A DNA stretch of 64,000 nucleotides. Source: Pseudomonas capeferrum. Lineage in GTDB: Bacteria > Pseudomonadota > Gammaproteobacteria > Pseudomonadales > Pseudomonadaceae. The stretch lies in the NCBI RefSeq assembly GCF_013523055.1, contig NZ_JAAMQM010000010.1, positions 1 to 64,000 on the forward strand. Reading direction: 5' to 3'. A model generated the notes under the pieces. It was not told where the DNA came from, did no database searches, and saw nothing but the letters and a program-made list of their open reading frames with translations. This document shows, in pieces, positions 16,718 to 26,648 of this stretch (position 1 is its first letter; every line of letters starts with the position of its first letter). A program made the position numbers and the translations under genes.

Positions 16718-18953
16718 GCAAATGACTCATCGCCATCTTCAGCTTCATGGGTCGCACCGGCTTGTGCATGAGGGTATGCCCAAGCTCGCGCACCTGCTGC
16801 TTGAGCTCGTTGCTGTAGTTGGCCGTGATCATCAGAACCGGTATCGGTCGGTGACGCCGGGCGTTGATCGCGGTCACGGCGTCGACGCCCGTGCGCTGGT
16901 CGTCCAGATGGTAGTCGGCGATCAGTAGATCGACCTTGGCCCGCTCCAGCGCCACCTGACGTTCCAGATCCGCTTCGCTCAGGGCCGTGACCACTTGGCA
17001 GCCCCACTGCTGCAGCAGGCTGGACATGCCCGCGCAGATCGCGGCGTCGTTATCCAGCACCCAGATCCGCGCGCCCTCCAGCGGTTGTACCAGAGGCATT
17101 TCCGCAGCGGGCAAGGCCGAACGACGCGGCGCCCGGCGACAGCGCGGCACCTCCACGGAGAAGACCGAGCCCTTGCCTGGCACCGAGCGCAGGTGCACGG
17201 CATGGCCCAGGATGCCGGCGATCTTCTCGACGATCGCCAGTCCCAAGCCCAGCCCACGATCCTGGTCGGGACGCTGGGCCTCCCCACGCTTGAACTCCTG
17301 GAACACTTCGACGCATTTGTCCGCGGCGATCCCTACACCCGTATCCCAGACCTCGATCCAGACCTTGCGCCCGCGCCGACGACAGCCGAGCAGTATGCGC
17401 CCGTGGGGGGTATAGCGGATGGCATTGCTCAGAAGATTGCGCAGGATGCGTGCCAGGAGCTGGATATCGCTGCGCACGCGTAGTCTCGTAGGAATGTAGT
17501 CCAGCCGCAGACCCTCGCTGAGCGCCACCTGGGCATGCTCGGCCGCCAGGGTATCGAGCAGGTCCCGTAGGGCGAAACTGGCGATATCGGCTTTGATCAC
17601 GCCGGCATCGAGCTTGGAGATGTCGACCAAGGTGCCCAACAGGTTCTCCACCCCGTCGAGCGAATTGCTGACGTTGCGCACCAGGTTCGGCTGCAGGCCG
17701 GGTTCACGTTGTTCAAGCAGCGCGCTGGTGAACAGACGCGCGGCGTTGAGCGGTTGCAGAAGATCGTGGCTGACGGCGGCGAGGAACTTGGTCTTCGACA
17801 GATTGGCCCGGTCGGCCTCGGCCTTGGCTTCGCGCAAGCACGCCTCGACCCGACGACGCTGGTCGATTTCACCCAGCAACTGCCGATTGAGGCTGGTCAG
17901 CTCGGCGGTACGTTCGTGGACCCGAGCTTCCAGGTGCTGGTAGGCCTGGTGCAGGGCCTCGGCTTGGGCATAGCGCTCGGTGATGTCGGTGAAGGTATTG
18001 ACGAAACCACCGGCAGGCAGCGGATGGGTGCGAATCTCCAACAGACGCCCATCGAACAACCGCTGCTCCAGCTCCTGCAGGACGTTGCCGACCGAATCGC
18101 GGCTCTCGGGCGTCAGCAAGGCCAATTCGCTGTCGCCGATCACTTCGGCGAACAGCCGCTGGCTGGCGATCGGCGCCAGGCCGCTCAGCTCCAGGAAGCG
18201 ACGGTTCCACAGTTCCAGCACGCCCTCGGCATTAACCATCGCCAGGCCCTGGGACAGGTTGTCCACGGCACGTTGCAGCAGGTAGGACTTCTGCGCCAAC
18301 GCTTGCTCGCGGCGCCGCGTCTCTCGTTGCTTGACCCGCGTGACGTCGGTGAATAGCATCACTCGCCCACCATCTCGGGTGGGCCGCTCGCTGACCTGCA
18401 GCCAGCGCTCGTTGCGCAGGCGGTACAGCGGCTGCTCGTCGAGACTGCCGCGAGGCTCCTCGCGCAGCAGGCTGTGCATCAGGCGCTTGACCTCCATCAG
18501 GTGCATGCCGCTGGACATGCGCAGGCGACTGTTGGCCCACAGCGCCTTGAAGCGGCGATTGAAGAGCACCACGCGCAGATCGTGATCGAACAGCACGAAG
18601 GCGTCGGAGATGCTTTCGATCGCATCCACCAGCCGCAGGTGGGCGGTCTCGGCCCGCTGGTGGGCATCGCTGAGCAACAGATGGCTGGCCTTGAGATCGA
18701 TCAGCGCCTGATTCAGCGCATCGGTGCGCTCGCGGACCTGCTCGGCCAATACGACCGAATGCTGGAATGCCGCAAAGGCATCGTCCGGCCGCGCCGCACC
18801 GGATTCGAGCCGCTCGATCAAGGCCGCATTGATGCGCTTGAGCTTGTGATTCTCGCGTTGCAACTGCGCCAGCCGGGTCGCGCACTCAGGCGCGTGGCTG
18901 GCGAGGTCGTCCGATGGCAACGCCGGTGAAGGTCTGGTTGATATGCATGCCAT
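16695..18953 (-). CDS. nahK: Hybrid sensor histidine kinase NahK-like (NosP-associated)
   Basis: A 752-residue cytoplasmic hybrid kinase without membrane helices. An N-terminal coiled coil leads to two PAS domains (around AIESISDAFVLFDHDL and AVDNLSQGLAMVNAEG). A second coiled coil, a HisKA domain with the phospho-acceptor His396 (AAVSHDLLQPLN), an ATPase domain (DTGVGIA, GLGLGLAIV) and a C-terminal receiver with Asp680 (LLIADYHLDD) follow. In P. aeruginosa the orthologous pair PA1975-PA1976 is NosP-NahK, where NO-bound haem NosP inhibits the kinase and affects biofilm control through HptB; the kinase was earlier called ErcS' for ethanol oxidation. The ATG at 18953 overlaps nosP by 68 bases. 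Confidence 0.87.
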   Translation of the reverse strand: MACISTRPSPALPSDDLASHAPECATRLAQLQRENHKLKRINAALIERLESGAARPDDAFAAFQHSVVLAEQVRERTDALNQALIDLKASHLLLSDAHQRAETAHLRLVDAIESISDAFVLFDHDLRVVLFNRRFKALWANSRLRMSSGMHLMEVKRLMHSLLREEPRGSLDEQPLYRLRNERWLQVSERPTRDGGRVMLFTDVTRVKQRETRRREQALAQKSYLLQRAVDNLSQGLAMVNAEGVLELWNRRFLELSGLAPIASQRLFAEVIGDSELALLTPESRDSVGNVLQELEQRLFDGRLLEIRTHPLPAGGFVNTFTDITERYAQAEALHQAYQHLEARVHERTAELTSLNRQLLGEIDQRRRVEACLREAKAEADRANLSKTKFLAAVSHDLLQPLNAARLFTSALLEQREPGLQPNLVRNVSNSLDGVENLLGTLVDISKLDAGVIKADIASFALRDLLDTLAAEHAQVALSEGLRLDYIPTRLRVRSDIQLLARILRNLLSNAIRYTPHGRILLGCRRRGRKVWIEVWDTGVGIAADKCVEVFQEFKRGEAQRPDQDRGLGLGLAIVEKIAGILGHAVHLRSVPGKGSVFSVEVPRCRRAPRRSALPAAEMPLVQPLEGARIWVLDNDAAICAGMSSLLQQWGCQVVTALSEADLERQVALERAKVDLLIADYHLDDQRTGVDAVTAINARRHRPIPVLMITANYSNELKQQVRELGHTLMHKPVRPMKLKMAMSHLLSVAGAR

Positions 18954-20034
18954 TGAACTGTTCCCCGTAGGTGTTGAAGCCCAGTACTCGCTGCTCGCGC
19001 AGGAAATCGCCAACCTGGCCAAGGGTGCCCTCGCCTTCGAGCTCCAGGCGCCGCAGGCAGCAATCGCAGCCGATCGTCACCAGCAGCGGGCCGAGACGCT
19101 GGCGCAGCCCATCGAACAGTGCCTGCAGGTCGGGCAGCAACGGGCCAGGACGCATGGCGGTGAGGACGATGCCGTTCTCGACCGCGCAGTAGAAGCTCAG
19201 GCTTTGGTCCTCATGGACTTGCTGGATGGCGCGGATGTAGTGGTTCTGGTTGATCCGTACCGCCAGCGGATGGGCGGCGAACAGGCGATGATCCAAGGCT
19301 TCGAGAGGCACGCCGATCAGTTGCGCATATTCGCGCGCGGCCGGCTCGGCATTGAGCTCGTAGACGCGACGCAGGGTACGGTCTGCCCGAGTGACCACCA
19401 GCTTTTCCTGGCGAGGGCGAATGTGATGGGTACTGAACACTTCGAAATCCAGCCAGGTGTTGACCAGCAGTACGACAGTCGCGCCGCTGTGGAAGGCACC
19501 GTCGAAATACACATGGGTGCGGCTCAGGTAATTGTCGTCACCGGCCGAACCACCGAATTGCGGGATGTCGCCCAAGGCTGCCGCCAACGCGGCAAGGACG
19601 ATTTCCTCGCGGCTGGACAGACCGTCGAACAGGGTCAGGGCGAAACTGTGACCCTTGATCGGCGCCAGGTTGTTGCTTCTGCATTCGCCGACCAGGCGCT
19701 CCACTACCGCCTGGGCATCCAGGAGGCTGAAGCCTGGCATCGCATCGACCAGGGTCGCGGCAATGGAGAAATGACGCCGGTCGAAGCCGAGCGCGGTGAT
19801 GCATCCCCGTCCATAGCCTTCGGGGGTCAGTTCCCCGGCGCTGGTGCAGCCCGTCAGGCGTACATCGACGAAGACCTGGCCCAGGGCATGGGCCAAGGCT
19901 GGCAGGTCATACTCGGCGGAGCAGAAAAACAGCACGAAACCCAACTCCGGATGCAGGAGCTGCGCGGCCAGCTCTTGGGCCGCCTGCTCGGCACTGCTGG
20001 CCCGGGAGACCGCGCTGACGACACCTTCGCTCAT
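18886..20034 (-). CDS. nosP: FIST-domain sensor NosP-like
   Basis: A 382-residue soluble protein made of FIST N and FIST C domains (TGCTSAGELTPEGYG near residue 62, FGGSAGDDN near 163, CDCCLRRLELEG near 324). NosP proteins bind haem and sense nitric oxide; FIST proteins in general bind small ligands. The gene runs directly into the nahK kinase gene with overlapping ends, the arrangement known for NosP-NahK, which supports the name. Haem binding cannot be read from the sequence. It is the first gene of this two-gene unit. Confidence 0.85.
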   Translation of the reverse strand: MSEGVVSAVSRASSAEQAAQELAAQLLHPELGFVLFFCSAEYDLPALAHALGQVFVDVRLTGCTSAGELTPEGYGRGCITALGFDRRHFSIAATLVDAMPGFSLLDAQAVVERLVGECRSNNLAPIKGHSFALTLFDGLSSREEIVLAALAAALGDIPQFGGSAGDDNYLSRTHVYFDGAFHSGATVVLLVNTWLDFEVFSTHHIRPRQEKLVVTRADRTLRRVYELNAEPAAREYAQLIGVPLEALDHRLFAAHPLAVRINQNHYIRAIQQVHEDQSLSFYCAVENGIVLTAMRPGPLLPDLQALFDGLRQRLGPLLVTIGCDCCLRRLELEGEGTLGQVGDFLREQRVLGFNTYGEQFNGMHINQTFTGVAIGRPRQPRA

Positions 20035-20213
20035 GAGCTACTTCCTGGAGGGGATGGATGGCGGCAGTGTAGGAAAACGCGGTGAGGGCGCGAATGCTAC
20101 TTGGGTAGCGGGTCGACCGGGATTTGGTTGTAGGCGCGGCTTGCGCGCAAGGTTGGGTGTGATGTCGGTGTCGGCTTTCGGTTTTGAAATTTTCTGGGTC
20201 TGTTCCGGCCCTG

Positions 20214-20334
20214 TCGCGGGACAAGCCCGCTCGCCACCGGAATTGCAGTGCCTCGGTAGTGGAGGTCTGCTAACAAGCCGGATACCACCAGGTATCGAGC
20301 CGCAGCTCCGGTGGCGAGCGGGCTTGTCCCGCGA
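20214..20334. repeat. Inverted REP pair (REPIN)
   Basis: A 28-base arm beginning tcgcgggacaagcccgctcg at 20214 returns as its perfect reverse complement ending at 20334, with about 65 bases between. It is a typical Pseudomonas REPIN. It fills the middle of the 459-base gap between nosP and the porin gene, in which I see no coding sequence. It may end the porin transcript, whose stop lies at 20494. Confidence 0.85.
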
Positions 20335-20493
20335 TAGGACCCTCAGCTGCACAACAACTCTCAGCGCCGAAATCGGATGATCCGCGTAGCCAACTGACGT
20401 TGGGGGCCTGCTGAAATGCCGAGCACTCGGATGGGGCCTGCAGCGCCCCACCTTCATCAAAGGCTATCTTCGCGAGGCAGCCTTGCCGCCGAC

Positions 20494-21675
20494 TCACCAG
20501 GTCAGCACGGCACCCACCGCGAAGGTGTCAGTGTCCTCGTTCTGCGCGTCGCCCTCATGCCCGTCGATCTCGAACTGGTTGTATTCGGCCACCAGTTTGA
20601 GGTTGTCATTGACGTCGTGGAACAGGGCAATGCCACGGGTCTCGTAGTCGGCGCCGGTATTGACCGCGCCGTTGCCGTCGTCCTCGGTCTTGCCGTAGGA
20701 CAATGCCACACGGTTCCTGCCGAAGCGGTACGAGCCCTGGATCAGGTAGCCCTGGCTGTCCACCTCGCGCAAGGTCGCCTCGCCGGCGTTGTTGGTGAAG
20801 AACGGATTGATGCCCTTGGCGGTGAAACCCGACCCGGTCAGGGAAAAATCGCCCATCTTGGCCTGTACGCCATAACCCACGCCCTTGGAGGTTACCGAGT
20901 CGACATTGCTGTCGGTGTTGTCCGAGGTCTGGTAGCTGCCGTTCAGCCAACTGTAGATCTGCGCGCCCCCAAGGTCGAACTGGTAGGTGATCTCGCTCTC
21001 GGTGCGCGGGTTCTCCTGGTAGGCCTTGCCGATCGCGCTGTCATCGTTGGTATCGACCGGGTCCATGATGCCGACGGCAATCCGCAGGCCTTCCATCACC
21101 GGTGTCCGGTAAGTGATCTGCGAGGTCGGGAATGGATACGGGTAGCCGCTGCCGATGTTGCCGAACGACACCCCGCCGCCATCGACCAGGCCAAGGGTAT
21201 CGCTGACCTGGCCATAGCCGGCCAGCAGTTCGTCGAGCAGGATGTTGGAGCGCGCGAACAGTCCGAAATCCTTGCCGATCAGGACCTCGCCCCACGCTGC
21301 ATTGGCCACGGTGCCGTAGAACTGGCGTACGTCGATCGCGGTGTCGGTGGAGTTGGTATCGCTGTCGTTGATGGTCACCCAGAACGACGCACGGCCACCG
21401 AGCTTGAGGTCGTCCACCTGCCGCGTCATGTTGAAGCCCAGGTAGTTGGGCAGGAACCCCATCTTCACCCGGGACTGACGTCGGTCGAACTGCTCGCCGG
21501 CGCGGTCCACGTCGCTGTTGACGTAGAAGGCATTGATATAGCCGTCGGTCGAGAAGGTGGTCTGGTCCTTGTCATACAGCACGATCTCGGCACTGGCCAA
21601 TGGAGCCAGGCCCAAGGCGGCAAGGCCGCCAAGCAGCGGCAGGATACGGCGTTGAACGTTGTTATTGTTGTACAT
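20494..21675 (-). CDS. Outer membrane general porin (Gram-negative porin family)
   Basis: A 393-residue secreted beta-barrel. The signal peptide (RRILPLLGGLAALGLAPLAS, then AEIVLYD) is followed by alternating strands, an acidic constriction-loop-like region and a C-terminal strand ending in FAVGAVLTW, the aromatic end recognised by the BAM machinery. The family is the trimeric Porin_4 type, not OprD. GGAG precedes the ATG. The solute is not predictable. It is divergent from an acyl-CoA hydratase gene. Confidence 0.9.
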   Translation of the reverse strand: MYNNNNVQRRILPLLGGLAALGLAPLASAEIVLYDKDQTTFSTDGYINAFYVNSDVDRAGEQFDRRQSRVKMGFLPNYLGFNMTRQVDDLKLGGRASFWVTINDSDTNSTDTAIDVRQFYGTVANAAWGEVLIGKDFGLFARSNILLDELLAGYGQVSDTLGLVDGGGVSFGNIGSGYPYPFPTSQITYRTPVMEGLRIAVGIMDPVDTNDDSAIGKAYQENPRTESEITYQFDLGGAQIYSWLNGSYQTSDNTDSNVDSVTSKGVGYGVQAKMGDFSLTGSGFTAKGINPFFTNNAGEATLREVDSQGYLIQGSYRFGRNRVALSYGKTEDDGNGAVNTGADYETRGIALFHDVNDNLKLVAEYNQFEIDGHEGDAQNEDTDTFAVGAVLTW

Positions 21676-22000
21676 GGCGCGCTCCGCAACGGATGGGACG
21701 GTTGTCGAAGCCGATTATCGAAAGCGCCACGTCCACGCCCTACGCTTACTTGGCAGCATATGGCCAGTACCTTGGCGGTGCCGCATGGATCGCCGTTCCA
21801 GGGAAGTAATACCCTGTCCGGCGGTGTCACAGGCTAAAGTGGCAATACTCGGTCCGGAGGGCGATACGACGCGGTAAAAATGCAGATAGGTATTGCAGAT
21901 TTACCCTTTGTGCGAGGCAAATCGGCATTGCTAGGATCCGTCGGTCTCAAGCGCATTCCGGACTTCATATGGAAACCAATGACAAGGCAGGAAGACCACG
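21676..22000. other. Divergent promoter region, porin / acyl-CoA genes
   Basis: A 325-base gap between two divergent genes holds no supportable open frame. It should contain the promoters of the porin and of the hydratase-dehydrogenase operon. The part at 21880-21960 is richer in A and T than its surroundings. I could not assign a specific operator. Confidence 0.5.
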
Positions 22001-23071
22001 ATGAACGCGCAAGCACAGACCCAGCAAGCCGGGCACGTCCTGGTAGAGGTCCGTAACCACGTTGGCCACTTGACCCTCAACCGTCCTTCCGGGCTCAACG
22101 CCTTGACTCTCGACATGGTGCGCAGCCTGCGTCATCACCTCGAGCGATGGGCCGACGATCCGCAGGTTCATGCCGTGATGTTGCGCGGCGCGGGCCCGAA
22201 AGGCTTCTGTGCCGGTGGCGATATCCGCGCGTTGCATGACAGCTTCAAGGCCGGCGACCGTCTGCATACCGACTTCTTCGTCGAGGAATACGACCTCGAT
22301 CTGCGCATCCATCGCTATTGCAAGCCAGTGATGGCCTTGATGGACGGGTTTACCCTGGGCGGTGGCATGGGCCTGGCCCAGGGCGCCGACCTGCGGATCG
22401 TCACCGAGCGCAGCCGGCTGGGCATGCCGGAAGTCGGCATTGGCTATTTCCCGGATGTCGGCGGCAGCTATTTCCTCTCGCGGGTGCCGGGTGAACTGGG
22501 AACCTACCTCGGTCTCACCGGTACCCAGATCCAGGCGGCCGACGCACTGTACTGCGGCCTGGCCAACTGGTATGTGGACAGCGGGAAGCTCGCGGCGCTG
22601 GATGCCGGACTCGACCGGCTCACCTTCGGCGAACACCCGCTCAAGGATCTGCAAGGGCTGTTGGCGAAGCTGGGTAGCCAGGCCTTGACCAACGCGCCGC
22701 TCGACAAGCTGCGCCCGGTGATCGACCATTTCTTTGCCCAGGCGGACGTTTCCAGCATTGTCGAGCAACTGCGCGCGGTGCGGATCGGCGACAGCCACCA
22801 ATGGGCGCTGGACACCGCCGATCAGCTGGAAACGCGCTCCCCCTTGGCCATGGCGGTTACTCTCGAGATGCTCCGTCGCGGACGTCATATGAGCCTGGAG
22901 GACTGTTTCGCCATGGAGTTGCATCTGGACCAGCAATGGTTCGAGTTCGGCGACATCATCGAAGGCGTGCGTGCCCTGATCATCGACAAGGACAAGCAAC
23001 CGCGCTGGAACCCGCCGACCCTGGCCGGCCTGACCCGCCAACGGACAGAGCAATTCTTCGAAGGCCTTTGA
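22001..23071 (+). CDS. Enoyl-CoA hydratase/isomerase family protein, 3-hydroxyisobutyryl-CoA hydrolase type
   Basis: A 356-residue crotonase-fold enzyme. The oxyanion-hole motifs [12 protein letters not shown] and GGGMGLAQG, and the segment [17 protein letters not shown], match the longer branch that hydrolyses 3-hydroxyisobutyryl-CoA in valine breakdown, not the 260-residue hydratases. The C-terminal extension ([15 protein letters not shown]) is typical of that branch. It is followed after 16 bases by an acyl-CoA dehydrogenase, the same pair that surrounds valine genes in P. aeruginosa. AGGAAG precedes the ATG. A distinct acyl-CoA substrate remains possible. Confidence 0.87.
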   Translation: MNAQAQTQQAGHVLVEVRNHVGHLTLNRPSGLNALTLDMVRSLRHHLERWADDPQVHAVMLRGAGPKGFCAGGDIRALHDSFKAGDRLHTDFFVEEYDLDLRIHRYCKPVMALMDGFTLGGGMGLAQGADLRIVTERSRLGMPEVGIGYFPDVGGSYFLSRVPGELGTYLGLTGTQIQAADALYCGLANWYVDSGKLAALDAGLDRLTFGEHPLKDLQGLLAKLGSQALTNAPLDKLRPVIDHFFAQADVSSIVEQLRAVRIGDSHQWALDTADQLETRSPLAMAVTLEMLRRGRHMSLEDCFAMELHLDQQWFEFGDIIEGVRALIIDKDKQPRWNPPTLAGLTRQRTEQFFEGL

Positions 23072-23087
23072 ACCTGGGAGCATGCAC

Positions 23088-24239
23088 ATGCAAGACCTGG
23101 AATTGAGCGAAGAGCAGATCATGATCCGTGACATGGCCCGGGATTTCGCCCGCGGCGAGATCGCGCCGCATGCCCAGGCCTGGGAAAAGGCCGGTTGGAT
23201 CGACGACGCATTGGTCGGCAAGATGGGCGAACTGGGCCTGCTTGGAATGGTGGTGCCCGAGCAGTGGGGCGGCAGCTATACCGACTATGTGGCCTACGCG
23301 CTGGCTGTCGAGGAGATCTCCGCCGGAGACGGGGCCACCGGTGCGCTGATGAGCATCCACAACTCGGTAGGCTGCGGGCCGTTGCTGGCCTACGGCACGC
23401 CTGAGCAGCAGCAGGACTGGCTGCCTGGCCTGGCCAGTGGTGAGATCATTGGCTGTTTTTGCCTTACCGAACCTCAGGCAGGCTCGGAAGCCCACAACCT
23501 GCGCACCCGCGCCGAGCTCCAGGGCGATCACTGGGTGATCAATGGTGCCAAGCAGTTCGTCAGCAACGCGCGCCGCGCCAAGTTGGCGATCGTGTTCGCG
23601 GTGACCGACCCTGATCTGGGCAAGAAAGGTCTCTCGGCCTTCCTCGTGCCCACCGACAACCCGGGCTTCATCGTCGAACGCAGCGAGCACAAGATGGGCA
23701 TTCGCGCATCCGATACCTGCGCCGTGTCCTTGGACAACTGCCGTATCCCGGCCAAAAACCTGCTGGGTGAGCGCGGCAAGGGCCTGGCCATCGCCTTGTC
23801 CAATCTCGAAGGCGGACGCATCGGTATCGCCGCCCAGGCCCTCGGTATCGCCCGTGCCGCCTTCGAGGCCGCCCTGCTTTATGCGCGCGAGCGTATCCAG
23901 TTCGGCAAGCCGATCAACGAACACCAGAGCATCGCCAACCTGCTGGCCGACATGCAGGTCCAGCTCAACGCCACTCGCTTGCTGATCCTCCATGCGGCGC
24001 GCCTGCGCAGCGCCGGCAAGCCGTGCTTGAGCGAAGCGTCCCAGGCCAAGCTGTTCGCGTCGGAGATGGCCGAGCGGGTCTGCTCCATGGCGATCCAGGT
24101 GCATGGCGGATACGGATACCTGGAGGACTATCCCGTGGAGCGTTATTACCGCGATGCGCGGATTACCCAGATCTACGAGGGCTCGAGCGAAATCCAGCGG
24201 ATGCTGATCGCTCGTGAATTGAAGAACTATCCGTTATGA
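23088..24239 (+). CDS. Acyl-CoA dehydrogenase (short or branched chain type)
   Basis: A 383-residue flavoenzyme that makes 2,3-enoyl-CoA and passes electrons to ETF. Conserved segments are [12 protein letters not shown], the FAD-binding YARERIQFG and QVHGGYGY, and the C-terminal [10 protein letters not shown], where the catalytic Glu of short-chain members sits. With the preceding hydrolase this suggests isobutyryl-CoA or a related branched substrate. Of the two ATGs, 23088 is preferred because GGGAG lies seven bases upstream, while 23082 would have a one-base spacing. Confidence 0.92.
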   Translation: MQDLELSEEQIMIRDMARDFARGEIAPHAQAWEKAGWIDDALVGKMGELGLLGMVVPEQWGGSYTDYVAYALAVEEISAGDGATGALMSIHNSVGCGPLLAYGTPEQQQDWLPGLASGEIIGCFCLTEPQAGSEAHNLRTRAELQGDHWVINGAKQFVSNARRAKLAIVFAVTDPDLGKKGLSAFLVPTDNPGFIVERSEHKMGIRASDTCAVSLDNCRIPAKNLLGERGKGLAIALSNLEGGRIGIAAQALGIARAAFEAALLYARERIQFGKPINEHQSIANLLADMQVQLNATRLLILHAARLRSAGKPCLSEASQAKLFASEMAERVCSMAIQVHGGYGYLEDYPVERYYRDARITQIYEGSSEIQRMLIARELKNYPL

Positions 24240-24290
24240 GCCAGCGTTAACGTCCAGGTCTGCTCGATGGCGGGTCGTGATGTGCCTTTC

Positions 24291-24316
24291 AAGGCGCCGA
24301 GTCAGGCGCCTTTCTA
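24291..24316 (+). terminator. Intrinsic terminator after the acyl-CoA dehydrogenase
   Basis: An 8-base perfect stem AAGGCGCC (24291-24298) and GGCGCCTT (24305-24312) with a six-base loop, followed by TTCTATTT. Its position 52 bases after the stop codon fits the end of the two-gene operon. Confidence 0.8.
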
Positions 24317-24738
24317 TTTGCAATGAAAGTTCCTACACGATTATCAGGCCGCGTCTGATATAGCGTGCCGTTTGCTCGCCGACACACTGAGTCTCTGGAC
24401 GAGGAATGAACTCCAATTGAACAGTGCTTCGGCTTCGGCCTCTGGCATGCGATTCACTTACAAATCGGGAAGAAAGGAATGTAAGTTCGAGGCCTCACAC
24501 ACAACCTTGCCAAAGGTGAAATGGGATAAGAAAGCAACGTCTGTCGGCTCGAAACGCGCGACTTGTGAAGCGAAAACCCCTCGCCCGCCGTATTCGCGGG
24601 AACCCGCTCGTGAGCAGACGACAGGCATGGACCTGCATTCGCCAGGCCACCCCATCGACTCGTAACTAACAGACCTGCTTACAACTACAGCGTCACATTT
24701 ATCATCAAATAAAAACAAGGGCCAGCAGGGCAATGCCA

Positions 24739-24898
24739 GTCAGTTAAGCCCCACAATCTGCAATGGGGCTGCTTCGCACCCCTTCGCGGGCAAGCCCGCC
24801 CCCACAAGTTGAGCGCTGAATTCAAGAACTGCGCACTTCCTGTGGGAGCGGGCTTGCCCGCGAAGGGGTGCGAAGCAGCCCCATTGGCCTTAACTGAC
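24739..24898. repeat. Large perfect REPIN with extended outer arms
   Basis: The arm at 24761 (caatggggctgcttcgcacc and onward through the cgggcaagcccgc core) returns as an exact reverse complement ending at 24886. Outside it a second 10-base pair, gtcagttaag at 24739 and cttaactgac at 24889, extends the hairpin. The rest of the 719-base gap from 24240 to 24958 holds only the upstream terminator; open frames there lack ribosome sites and protein-like composition. Confidence 0.88.
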
Positions 24899-24958
24899 AA
24901 ACATTAAGGCCAGGATTTTCATAAACTTCAGCCCTGTCCTGCCCAAGAAATCTTGAGC

Positions 24959-25679
24959 ATGATTAATACTATAAAAGGCACTACAGGCCCTGCCTACTCA
25001 TCAACTATCAAGCGCATATATTCTTCCCAACCCGAAAAAACTCCCGATTCAGTGGCAACGCGAGATGTGACGCTTTCTGAAGCAGGTAATAGCGCTGAGC
25101 AATCACGAGGCACATACGAAAAAGCACACGGAAGAGAAGTTTCAACGCATTGACGGCCCTGATACGTTCCTGATGAAACTTCGTGCTGAGATAAGGCGGT
25201 CAGGCAAGGAATCCACTGCCCTGACCGAAGAACCGCTGAGTGCTTCTCAGGAACGTCTGGCTCAGAGTCGGCACGCTGGAAAATAGGTAACCGGGGCGGT
25301 GAAAGGACAACGTGATACCGAAAATCCGTTTGCTCATCTGTCGCGAAAAGCGCTCGTGGCGATGCTGGAAGATGAAAGTGGCGCCTATACCAAAGTCGAG
25401 CGTTATGCGGCCTGGGAGGCGATTCACGACCTTGACAATGCAGGGGTCCGTCGAAACAGGATGCTTCAAGAGCATGAACCCGACAGGCGTCCAGATCTAC
25501 TCAGAACTCTTGAGTACATCGATAACCTCAGTGAACTTGAGCAAATGCGTAATCCTCCAGGGTATCGTGAGTTCTTCGTAAATCTGCTCAACCAGGGTGA
25601 GGCTCTGGAATCAGGCTACGAGCCACCAAGCTTACCGTCGCTGCTCGACATCCTGCAGCAGATCGAGGACGTGGGTTAG
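24959..25679 (+). pseudogene. Unrecognised gene broken by a frameshift and a stop codon
   Basis: ATG 24959 opens a frame (MINTIKGTTGPAYSS...) that ends at 25153. A second frame, open from 25071, reads on as EEKFQRIDGPDTFLMKLRAE and stops at TAG 25284-25286. After that stop the same frame continues as a protein-like sequence (NPFAHLSRKALVAMLEDE) to 25679. This fits one ancestral protein of about 240 residues split by one frameshift between 25071 and 25150 and one nonsense codon. The last part could still be made alone from the GTG at 25299. I do not recognise the family; the parts are soluble and charged. Confidence 0.5.
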
Positions 25680-25718
25680 CGAGCCGCAGCCCTCTTAGCA
25701 ACATGCTGACAGGCGGCC

Positions 25719-26645
25719 TCAACGCTCGATGCGCGCCATCCGTGCCCGTTCATAGCGCGGGTACAGGTGGCTTACGCTGCGCACCAGCTCGTAGCGGGTC
25801 AGGCTGAGTGGTTCGAAACGCTGCGGGATGGGCGCGTCGATCACTTCGGTCATGTCCAGCCCCGCCGCCGCGCTGTCACCGAGCAAGGTATCGAGCCAGC
25901 CGAGGTAGTCGCGGGTCTGTTCGAAAGGTGTCGCATCTTCGCTAACGGGGCCATGTCCGGGGACCACGATTTTCCACGGAAGAACCTGCAGGCGCGCCAG
26001 GTCCTCTTGCCAGACATCCAGGCCTGGACTGTGCGGCGTGGTCGGGGCTCGGTCGTGAAACAGCAGGTCCCCGGCGAACAGGACGCCAGTCGTTTCATCC
26101 AAAATCGCCAGGTCCGCCCTACTGTGGCCGGCCATGGCCAGCAGACGCAGGCGATGGCTACCGAACACGTGCAAGCCCGGCTCCGAGGTCAGCGTGGGCA
26201 GGTGCACCTGGGTGCCGCGCATCCAGTCGCCCACCATGCGGTAGAGGTTTTCCGCCAGCGCATCGCCCTCCTCGGCCAGCTGTTCGCGGGTATGTGCCAG
26301 GGCGGCGATCGGCACATCGGCGAAGGCCTGGTTGCCCAAGGCGTGGTCGGGATGGTGGTGGGTCAGCAGCACCTGCGCCACGGGGCGGTCGGTCACCCGG
26401 GCAATGGCTCGACGCAGGGCTTGGCCATAACGCAAGGAGGGACCGGTGTCGATGACCACGACACCCGCTTCGCTGACAATGAACGCGGTGTTGACGATAT
26501 TGCCGCCATTGTCACGGGAGAAATTATCCGTGCTGCCCACGAGAACCCAGGTGTTCTCCGCCACCTGGCGGGGCTGCAGGCGGTAGTCGAGGTCGGCGAA
26601 GGCCGGTAACGTGGCCAGCACCAGGGACAGGAGGATCGCGCGCAT
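25719..26645 (-). CDS. Quinoprotein-associated MBL-fold zinc hydrolase
   Basis: A 308-residue exported metallo-beta-lactamase-fold protein. A signal peptide (MRAILLSLVLATLPAFA) is followed by the zinc motif THHHPDHALGN at residues 95-105 and later metal residues (GHSRADL, VPGHGPVS). It corresponds to the quinoprotein relay system zinc metallohydrolases encoded beside PQQ alcohol dehydrogenases. The biochemical role is not established. It is the last of three minus-strand genes led by pedF, three bases after the SoxYZ-like gene. Confidence 0.87.
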   Translation of the reverse strand: MRAILLSLVLATLPAFADLDYRLQPRQVAENTWVLVGSTDNFSRDNGGNIVNTAFIVSEAGVVVIDTGPSLRYGQALRRAIARVTDRPVAQVLLTHHHPDHALGNQAFADVPIAALAHTREQLAEEGDALAENLYRMVGDWMRGTQVHLPTLTSEPGLHVFGSHRLRLLAMAGHSRADLAILDETTGVLFAGDLLFHDRAPTTPHSPGLDVWQEDLARLQVLPWKIVVPGHGPVSEDATPFEQTRDYLGWLDTLLGDSAAAGLDMTEVIDAPIPQRFEPLSLTRYELVRSVSHLYPRYERARMARIER

Positions 26646-26648
26646 TGG

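Noticed and set aside
24372..24733. Small frames on both strands between the acyl-CoA dehydrogenase terminator and the REPIN
   Set aside because: No ribosome sites, no conserved motif, and the two frames overlap each other. Treated as non-coding.
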